Positions 6,811 through 10,993 of a stretch of DNA of 10,993 nucleotides are shown one piece after another. The stretch spans positions 1-10,993 of the forward strand of contig JAUYGW010000084.1 of the NCBI GenBank assembly GCA_030690245.1, read 5' to 3'. The notes beneath the pieces are model-generated. The model made no database searches. It had not been told where the DNA came from and saw only the letters and a program-made list of their open reading frames with translations. Numbering within the stretch: position 1 is the first letter of the stretch; every line of letters begins with the position of its first letter. Made by a program: the position numbers and the translations under genes. This DNA comes from Gallionella sp. (GTDB taxonomy: Bacteria; Pseudomonadota; Gammaproteobacteria; Burkholderiales; Gallionellaceae).

Positions 6811-7833
6811 TTAATCGAGGTATTTCGCAATCAGAATTTCCGCGATCTGCACGCTATTCAACGCCGCGCCCTTGCGCACATTATCGCTCACCACCCACAG
6901 ATTCAAACCCAGCGGGCACGAGATATCCTCGCGGATGCGCCCGACGTAAGTCGCGTCGTTGCCGGCCGCTTCGACCGGAGTCGGGTAGCCGCCCGGCTCG
7001 CGCTTGTCCATCACGATCACGCCCGGCGCCTTTTCCCGCAAGGCGCGTGCCTCGGCGGCGGTGATCTTTCTGCGAGTCTCGATATGCACTGCCTCGGAAT
7101 GCCCGTAGAACACCGGCACGCGCACCGCAGTCGCATTTACCAGGATGGTATCGTCTTCCATGATCTTCTGGGTTTCCCACACCATTTTCATTTCTTCCTT
7201 GGTGTAGCCGTTTTCCATGAACACGTCGATTTGCGGCAGCACGTTGAAGGCGATGCGTTTCGGGTACACCACGGCTTCGGCATCCTGCTGGTTGAACAGC
7301 GCGCGGGTCTGCTCGGCGAGCTCCTCGATCGCCTCCTTGCCGGTTCCGGATACCGCCTGATAAGTCGCGACGTTGATGCGCGTGATGCCCACCGCATCCT
7401 TGATCGGCTTGAGCGCCACCAGCATCTGAATGGTCGAACAGTTCGGGTTGGCGATGATGCCGCGGTTTTTGTATTGTGCGATGGCATGCGGGTTCACTTC
7501 CGGCACGACCAGCGGAATATCCTCGTCGTAACGAAAATGCGCGGTATTGTCGATCACCACGCAACCGGCGGCGGCGGCGAGCGGTGCGTATTTTTCCGAC
7601 ACGCTGCCGCCCGCCGAGAACAGGCCGATTTGCGCCTTGGAAAAATCAAAACCTTCCACGTCGATGACGGCGATATCCTTGCCGTTGAACTGCACCGTCG
7701 AACCCGCCGAACGGCTGGAAGCCAGCGGATAAAGATTGCGCACCGGAAACTTGCGCTGCTCCAGGATGGACAGCATCGCCTCGCCCACCGCGCCGGTCGC
7801 GCCCAATATGCATACGTCGTATTGCTTGCTCAT
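6811..7833 (-). CDS. asd: Aspartate-semialdehyde dehydrogenase
   Basis: Asd reduces aspartyl phosphate with NADPH to aspartate semialdehyde, the branch point to diaminopimelate/lysine, threonine and methionine. The protein has 340 residues, full length for the shorter (non-enteric) ASADH class. The Rossmann motif GATGAVGEAML (11-21) binds NADP. ANPNCSTIQM (129-137 region) carries the nucleophile C132, and YGHSEAVHIET carries the catalytic histidine H245. QAVSGTGKEAIEEL (159-172) is a conserved subunit-interface/active-site segment. The ATG at 7833 has GGAG eight bases upstream. The position after leuB is usual for Betaproteobacteria. The gap to leuB carries a REP-like inverted pair. No defects seen. 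Confidence 0.97.
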   Translation of the reverse strand: MSKQYDVCILGATGAVGEAMLSILEQRKFPVRNLYPLASSRSAGSTVQFNGKDIAVIDVEGFDFSKAQIGLFSAGGSVSEKYAPLAAAAGCVVIDNTAHFRYDEDIPLVVPEVNPHAIAQYKNRGIIANPNCSTIQMLVALKPIKDAVGITRINVATYQAVSGTGKEAIEELAEQTRALFNQQDAEAVVYPKRIAFNVLPQIDVFMENGYTKEEMKMVWETQKIMEDDTILVNATAVRVPVFYGHSEAVHIETRRKITAAEARALREKAPGVIVMDKREPGGYPTPVEAAGNDATYVGRIREDISCPLGLNLWVVSDNVRKGAALNSVQIAEILIAKYLD

Positions 7834-7860
7834 CTAATACTCTCCGAAACTCAATTTATC

Positions 7861-7924
7861 TTGTAGGTGCGAATTCATTCGCACGCAATCCGCTCTGTTT
7901 GGGCGAATGAATTCGCCCCTACAA
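7861..7924. repeat. REP-like inverted pair at the leuB/asd junction
   Basis: Two 22-base units (7861-7882 and 7903-7924) are inverted copies that differ at one position, separated by 20 bases. Each begins TTGTAGG and then folds on itself: 7867-7884 is GTGCGAAT, TC, ATTCGCAC, and 7901-7918 is GGGCGAAT, GA, ATTCGCCC. The single difference between the stems (G-C versus T-A) is compensated on the other side of the hairpin. The TAG in the right unit is the leuB stop codon. The layout (two small palindromes in inverted orientation) is that of a REP doublet. No transposase is nearby. Confidence 0.85.
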
Positions 7925-8983
7925 GGCCGCGACTACCGCATCACCCATCGCCGCACAGCCGATTTTCTGCATGCCTGGTTCGAAAATATCGCCGGTGCGC
8001 AGTCCTTGCTGCAACACCTTGCGCACCGCCGTTTCGATGCGCTGCGCGATGTCCTCGCGCGCAAAAGTGTAGCGCATCATCATCGCCACCGACAGGATGG
8101 TCGCCAGCGGATTGGCGATATCCTTGCCCGCGATGTCCGGCGCCGAGCCGTGGCAAGGTTCGTACAGGCCCTTGTTGTGCGCATCCAGCGACGCGGACGG
8201 CAGCATGCCGATCGAGCCGGTCAGCATCGAGGCTTCGTCGGACAGGATGTCGCCGAAGATGTTGCCGGTCAGGATCACGTCGAACTGCTTGGGCGCGCGC
8301 ACCAGCTGCATCGCCGCGTTATCCACATACATGTGCGACAACTCGACCTGCGGATATTCCTTGGACACCTCGATGACGATCTCGCGCCAGAACATGCTGG
8401 TGTCCAGCACGTTGGCCTTGTCCACTGAGCACAGCTTCTTGCCGCGTTTCATCGCGATCTGGAAGCCGACATGCGCGACGCGGCGGATTTCCGACTCGCT
8501 GTACATCATGGTGTCGAAACCCTGCTGCTCGCCGTTGTCCAGGGTGCGGATACCGCGCGGCTGGCCGAAATAGATATCGCCGGTCAGTTCGCGCAGGATC
8601 ATGATGTCCAGACCCGATACCAATTCCGGTTTAAGGCTGGAAGCATTGACCAGCTCGGGATACACCATCGCCGGGCGCAGGTTGGCGAACAACCCCAGTC
8701 CCTTGCGGATGCGCAGCAGCCCTTGCTCAGGTCGCATCGGGCGCGGCAGCGTATCGTACTGATAGCCGCCCACCGCACCGAGCAGCACCGCATCGGATTG
8801 CTGCGAGAGCTTCAGCGTCGCGTCCGGCAGCGGATCGCCCGCCGCGTCATAGCCCGCGCCGCCGATATGCGCGTATTCCAGCTCGATCTTCAGACCATCG
8901 CCGCGCAATGCTTCCAGCACTTTGGCCGCCTGCGCGACAATCTCCGGGCCTATCCCGTCACCGGGCAAAACTGCAATCTTCAT
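7919..8983 (-). CDS. leuB: 3-isopropylmalate dehydrogenase
   Basis: LeuB oxidises and decarboxylates (2R,3S)-3-isopropylmalate with NAD+ to 2-oxoisocaproate, the third step of leucine synthesis. The protein has 354 residues, full length. It opens [16 protein letters not shown]. The substrate arginines are R93, R103 and R131; Y138 and K189 are the catalytic pair; and the metal-binding aspartates are D221, D245 and D249 ([12 protein letters not shown]). [14 protein letters not shown] (275-288) forms the NAD-binding loop. The ATG at 8983 has AAGGA seven bases upstream; the open frame before it belongs to the spacer. The C-terminus is normal (MGDAVVAAL), but the stop codon itself is part of a REP-like repeat. 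Confidence 0.98.
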   Translation of the reverse strand: MKIAVLPGDGIGPEIVAQAAKVLEALRGDGLKIELEYAHIGGAGYDAAGDPLPDATLKLSQQSDAVLLGAVGGYQYDTLPRPMRPEQGLLRIRKGLGLFANLRPAMVYPELVNASSLKPELVSGLDIMILRELTGDIYFGQPRGIRTLDNGEQQGFDTMMYSESEIRRVAHVGFQIAMKRGKKLCSVDKANVLDTSMFWREIVIEVSKEYPQVELSHMYVDNAAMQLVRAPKQFDVILTGNIFGDILSDEASMLTGSIGMLPSASLDAHNKGLYEPCHGSAPDIAGKDIANPLATILSVAMMMRYTFAREDIAQRIETAVRKVLQQGLRTGDIFEPGMQKIGCAAMGDAVVAAL

Positions 8984-9001
8984 TTCAATATCCTTAAATA
9001 G

Positions 9002-9035
9002 TGGTAAGTGGCGAGTGGGGGAACCTGCCCCCACT
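9002..9035. repeat. Heptamer run and hairpin in the leuD/leuB spacer
   Basis: On the plus strand three 7-base phrases of the type TGG(Y/G)RAG start at 9002, 9009 and 9016. The last merges into a hairpin with arms AGTGGGGG (9014-9021) and CCCCCACT (9028-9035) and a 6-base loop. On the transcribed strand no U-run follows, so it is not a standard terminator. It may slow or stabilise the leu transcript between leuD and leuB. The remainder of the 66-base spacer holds only the leuB ribosome site. Confidence 0.6.
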
Positions 9036-9049
9036 TCCTGCTCACCAGA

Positions 9050-9685
9050 TCAATACAACCACGGCTGCGCCGCGCGATGCTTTGCCTCGTACGCCGCAAT
9101 CTCGTCCACATGCTGCAAGGTCAGCCCGATGTCGTCCAGGCCGTTCAACAGGCAATGCTTGCGGAATGCCTCCACCTCGAACTGGTACACCGTACCGTCC
9201 GGCGCGGTGATGCTCTGCCGCTCCAGGTCAATCTTCAAACGGTAGCCCGGCGTCGCTTCCACCGCCTTGAACAGCGCATCCACCTGTTCCGCAGCCAGGC
9301 GGATCGGCAGCAGGCCGTTTTTGAAGCAGTTGTTGAAGAAGATGTCGGCAAAACTCGGCGCGATAATCGCGCGGAAGCCGTAGTCTTCCAGCGCCCAGGG
9401 CGCGTGTTCGCGCGAACTGCCGCAGCCGAAATTTTCGCGCGCCAGCAATATCTGCGCTCCCTGGTAGCGCGGCTGGTTCAGCACGAAATCCGGATTAAGC
9501 GGACGCTTGCTGTTGTCCATGCCCGGCTCGCCGTGATCCAGGTAGCGCCATTCGTCGAACGCATTCGGGCCAAAGCCGGAGCGCTTGACCGACTTCAGGA
9601 ACTGCTTGGGAATGATCGCATCGGTGTCCACGTTGGCGCGATCCAGCGGCACGACCAGCCCATCAAGCTGTGCAAACTTTTCCAT
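9050..9685 (-). CDS. leuD: 3-isopropylmalate dehydratase small subunit
   Basis: LeuD pairs with LeuC to isomerise 2-isopropylmalate to 3-isopropylmalate in the cytoplasm. It is the aconitase-like swivelling subunit and has no iron-sulfur cysteines of its own. The protein has 211 residues, normal for the long bacterial type. Family motifs include [21 protein letters not shown] (11-31), the [20 protein letters not shown] segment (80-99) and [17 protein letters not shown] (111-127). The start at 9685 is the usual [16 protein letters not shown] form. Its ATG overlaps the stop of the lipoprotein gene by one base (TAATG), and GAGAAG upstream lies inside that gene, so LeuD translation is probably coupled to it. 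Confidence 0.97.
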   Translation of the reverse strand: MEKFAQLDGLVVPLDRANVDTDAIIPKQFLKSVKRSGFGPNAFDEWRYLDHGEPGMDNSKRPLNPDFVLNQPRYQGAQILLARENFGCGSSREHAPWALEDYGFRAIIAPSFADIFFNNCFKNGLLPIRLAAEQVDALFKAVEATPGYRLKIDLERQSITAPDGTVYQFEVEAFRKHCLLNGLDDIGLTLQHVDEIAAYEAKHRAAQPWLY

Positions 9686-9813
9686 TAATTTTTCTTCTCG
9701 TCAGCTTTTTTCTCGATATTGTCGCCCAGCTTGCGGACGTCCTTGCCAAAACCTTCCATGGTATTGCAGCCTGCCAGAAACAACACCGCCAAAAACAATG
9801 CAGCAACTTTCAT
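9685..9813 (-). CDS. Entericidin-like small lipoprotein inside leuCD
   Basis: This 42-residue reading frame starts [16 protein letters not shown], a lipoprotein signal peptide with lipobox LAGC (cysteine 16). The mature part would be a 27-residue lipid-anchored peptide starting [10 protein letters not shown] and ending in a Lys/Glu-rich tail. The CNT-x-x-G-x-G-x-D pattern resembles entericidin A/B lipoproteins. AAGGAG lies 6 bases before the chosen ATG; another in-frame ATG two codons earlier touches the ribosome site and is less likely. leuC ends 13 bases upstream and leuD begins on its stop codon, so it is co-transcribed with, and translationally wedged between, the two isomerase subunits. 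Entericidin B is linked to cell-lysis/stress control in enterics; the role here is unknown. Confidence 0.88.
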   Translation of the reverse strand: MKVAALFLAVLFLAGCNTMEGFGKDVRKLGDNIEKKADEKKN

Positions 9814-9826
9814 CGTCATCTCCTTT

Positions 9827-10993
9827 TTAATCAACACTTACATCGACAAAATGCCCGGCAATCGCCGCTGCCGCGGCCATCTCCGGACTCACCAGATGAG
9901 TGCGCCCGCCCGGCCCCTGCCGCCCCTCAAAGTTGCGGTTGGAAGTCGAAGCGCAACGCTCGCCCGGCGAGAGCCGGTCATCGTTCATCGCCAGGCACAT
10001 CGAGCAACCCGGATCGCGCCACTCGAAACCTGCCGCGATGAATATCTTGTCCAGACCTTCCTGCTCGGCCTGCTGTTTCACCAGACCGGAACCCGGCACC
10101 ACCATCGCCAGCTTCACGTTCGGCGCGACATGTTTACCCTTTGCGACAGCCGCTGCAGCGCGCATATCCTCGATGCGCGCATTGGTGCAGGAGCCGATGA
10201 ACACCTTGTCGATCTTGATCTGCGTGATCGGCGTGTTTGCCGTCAGCCCCATGTATTGCAACGCGCGCTCCGCGCCCTCGCGCTTGACCGGATCGGTCAT
10301 GGTCGCCGGATCGGGCACGCGCCCGTCCACCGCCACCACCATTTCCGGCGACGTGCCCCAGGTCACTTGCGGCTTGATCTGCGCGGCATCCAGCTTGATG
10401 GTCGCATCGAACTGTGCGCCGTCGTCGCTATGCAGCGTGCGCCAGTAGGCCACCGCCTTGTCCCAAGCCGCGCCTTGCGGCGCGAACGGGCGGCCCTTGA
10501 GGTAATCGATGGTGGTGTCGTCCGCCGCGATCATGCCGGCGCGCGCACCCGCCTCGATCGCCATGTTGCACAGCGTCATGCGCCCTTCCATCGACAGGCC
10601 GCGTATCGCGCTGCCGGCAAACTCGATTGCGTAGCCAGTGCCGCCCGCCGTGCCGATCCTGCCGATCACCGCCAGCGCGATGTCCTTGGCGGTCACGCCC
10701 TTGGCGATCACATCCTTTCCTGGCGCGCCCTCAATCACCACCTGCATGGCCTTGGATTTTTTCATCAGCAAACACTGCGTCGCCATCACATGCTCGACCT
10801 CTGAGGTGCCGATGCCGAACGCCAGCGCGGCGAACGCGCCATGCGTGCTGGTGTGTGAATCGCCGCACACCACCGTCATGCCCGGCAGGGTCGCGCCCTG
10901 CTCCGGGCCGACCACATGGACGATGCCCTGGCGCAGGTCGTTCATCTTGAATTCGAGAATGCCGAAGTCGTCGCAGTTCTCGTCGAGGGTCTG
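9827..10993 (-). CDS. leuC: 3-isopropylmalate dehydratase large subunit (partial, 5' end beyond right edge)
   Basis: LeuC is the aconitase-family subunit carrying the [4Fe-4S] cluster for isopropylmalate isomerisation. The window holds 388 C-terminal codons; compared with the enteric protein of about 466 residues, roughly 80 N-terminal residues lie beyond the right edge. The frame is open to the edge ([15 protein letters not shown]), so the internal ATG at 10945 is not the start. [19 protein letters not shown] is conserved. The cluster ligands are the cysteine of IGSCTN and the two of PGCSMCLAM (269, 330 and 333 of the visible part). [16 protein letters not shown] is the family signature near the end. 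The stop is followed after 13 bases by the lipoprotein gene. Confidence 0.98.
   Translation of the reverse strand, partial: QTLDENCDDFGILEFKMNDLRQGIVHVVGPEQGATLPGMTVVCGDSHTSTHGAFAALAFGIGTSEVEHVMATQCLLMKKSKAMQVVIEGAPGKDVIAKGVTAKDIALAVIGRIGTAGGTGYAIEFAGSAIRGLSMEGRMTLCNMAIEAGARAGMIAADDTTIDYLKGRPFAPQGAAWDKAVAYWRTLHSDDGAQFDATIKLDAAQIKPQVTWGTSPEMVVAVDGRVPDPATMTDPVKREGAERALQYMGLTANTPITQIKIDKVFIGSCTNARIEDMRAAAAVAKGKHVAPNVKLAMVVPGSGLVKQQAEQEGLDKIFIAAGFEWRDPGCSMCLAMNDDRLSPGERCASTSNRNFEGRQGPGGRTHLVSPEMAAAAAIAGHFVDVSVD

Noticed and set aside
8984..9034. Upstream extension of LeuB ([11 protein letters not shown]...)
   Set aside because: It is spacer sequence containing the hairpin; [10 protein letters not shown] with a good AAGGA site is the standard start.
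9014..9035. GC-rich hairpin after leuD as a Rho-independent terminator
   Set aside because: No U-tract follows on the minus strand or plus strand, and leuB would be cut off from the leu transcript.
9719..10804. Long open frame on the plus strand opposite leuC (361 codons)
   Set aside because: It is a shadow of LeuC and crosses the small lipoprotein gene; composition is Arg/His/Ala-rich without motifs.

Overview
The window is an ordinary-looking chromosomal housekeeping region, probably from a betaproteobacterium. The gene order leuC-leuD-leuB-asd-fimV-(membrane protein)-truA-trpF-trpB-trpA is, from memory, a typical betaproteobacterial arrangement. The protein sequences, moderately high GC and the entericidin-type lipoprotein gene inside leuCD fit the Nitrosomonadales, perhaps a Gallionella/Sideroxydans-type organism; the family is an inference from style, not a search. 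All genes lie on the minus strand, so transcription runs from the right edge to the left. I see no rRNA, tRNA, CRISPR array, transposase or phage gene.

Right part (10993 to 6811): leuC (5' end beyond the window), a 42-residue lipoprotein gene, leuD, leuB and asd. LeuCD and LeuB carry out the isomerisation and oxidation steps of leucine synthesis. Asd makes aspartate semialdehyde for lysine/diaminopimelate, threonine and methionine. leuC, the lipoprotein gene and leuD are tightly packed and look translationally coupled.

Middle (6723 to 4052): fimV, a large inner-membrane LysM/TPR protein, with its own AT-rich leader and a strong Rho-independent terminator. Left part (3832 to 1): a small CbiQ/EcfT-like membrane protein, truA, then trpF, trpB and trpA, with trpF/trpB and trpB/trpA overlapping. 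trpA runs off the left edge.

I found no new enzymatic system. The unexplained structure sits at the gene junctions. Three of the wider spacers carry an inverted pair of short-phrase repeats, each from a different family: a heptamer RGGATTC array between truA and trpF, a nonamer CACGAAGRA array between fimV and the membrane protein gene, and a REP-like GCGAAT/ATTCGC pair between leuB and asd. The leuD-leuB spacer holds a fourth, smaller heptamer/hairpin structure. Two elements reach into genes: one supplies the last 18 codons and stop of truA and perhaps a new start for trpF, the other supplies the leuB stop codon.
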